Source of the DNA: Acidobacteriota bacterium | GTDB lineage: Bacteria > Acidobacteriota > Aminicenantia > Aminicenantales > Saccharicenantaceae | Direction of reading: 5' to 3' | Assembly (NCBI GenBank): GCA_003476685.1 | Contig: DMVN01000008.1 | Location: 1 to 14,170, forward strand | DNA length: 14,170 bases | In this document: piece after piece, positions 14,162 through 14,170 of the stretch | Layout: every line of letters starts with the position of its first letter | Position numbering within the stretch: position 1 is the first letter of the stretch | Translations under genes and position numbers: made by a program | Notes under the pieces: model-generated | Databases searched by the model: none | What the model was told of the DNA's origin: nothing | Seen by the model: the letters and a program-made list of their open reading frames with translations, nothing else

Positions 14162-14170
14162 AAGGCGTCA

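Noticed and set aside
1..14170. tRNA, rRNA, CRISPR repeats, insertion sequences, phage genes
   Set aside because: No short regularly spaced repeats, cloverleaf-like segments, transposase or integrase motifs were found by eye on either strand.

Overview
The window reads as chromosomal DNA of a Gram-negative heterotroph. The main reasons are a large surface protein ending in an Omp85-like outer-membrane barrel, and many secreted hydrolases. Base composition is moderately GC-rich. Secreted C69 peptidases, PD40 propellers and DUF1080/Gfo-Idh proteins together would fit an uncultured Acidobacteriota/Aminicenantes-type lineage, but that placement is a guess from protein style and not from a marker gene. 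No mobile element, CRISPR array, tRNA or rRNA was seen, and no gene-free stretch exceeds 300 bases.

Layout. (1) 1-99: the 3' tail of a plus-strand gene, probably a serine hydrolase of the beta-lactamase family. (2) 170-691: a small plus-strand gene of unknown function with its own candidate promoter and a hairpin terminator. (3) 731-8430: seven co-directional minus-strand genes with short gaps (10-67 nt). In transcription order they are a SplB-like radical SAM protein, a DctM-like permease, a 53-residue membrane microprotein found by reading the gap, an AstE/AspA-like zinc hydrolase, two tandem secreted C69 dipeptidases and a DUF6305-like exported protein. (4) 8560-11625: a divergent plus-strand gene for a 1021-residue envelope protein combining a zinc-protease-like domain, a six-blade propeller and an outer-membrane barrel. 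(5) 11629-14167: a minus-strand pair, a TIM-barrel plus DUF1080 fusion and a Gfo/Idh/MocA oxidoreductase that lacks its N-terminal half.

How the genes may work together. The 731-7625 cluster looks like a peptide or acyl-amino-acid scavenging unit: exported dipeptidases and an exported amide hydrolase release small products, and an inner-membrane carrier imports them. The 11629-14167 pair looks like part of a 3-keto-glycoside sugar route, in which an oxidoreductase makes a keto-sugar and a keto-glycoside-cleaving fusion enzyme splits it. Both assignments are inferences from family and neighbourhood. The most unusual items are the three-part envelope protein, the microprotein coupled to the zinc hydrolase, and the in-frame stop that cuts the oxidoreductase just where its Rossmann half should continue.
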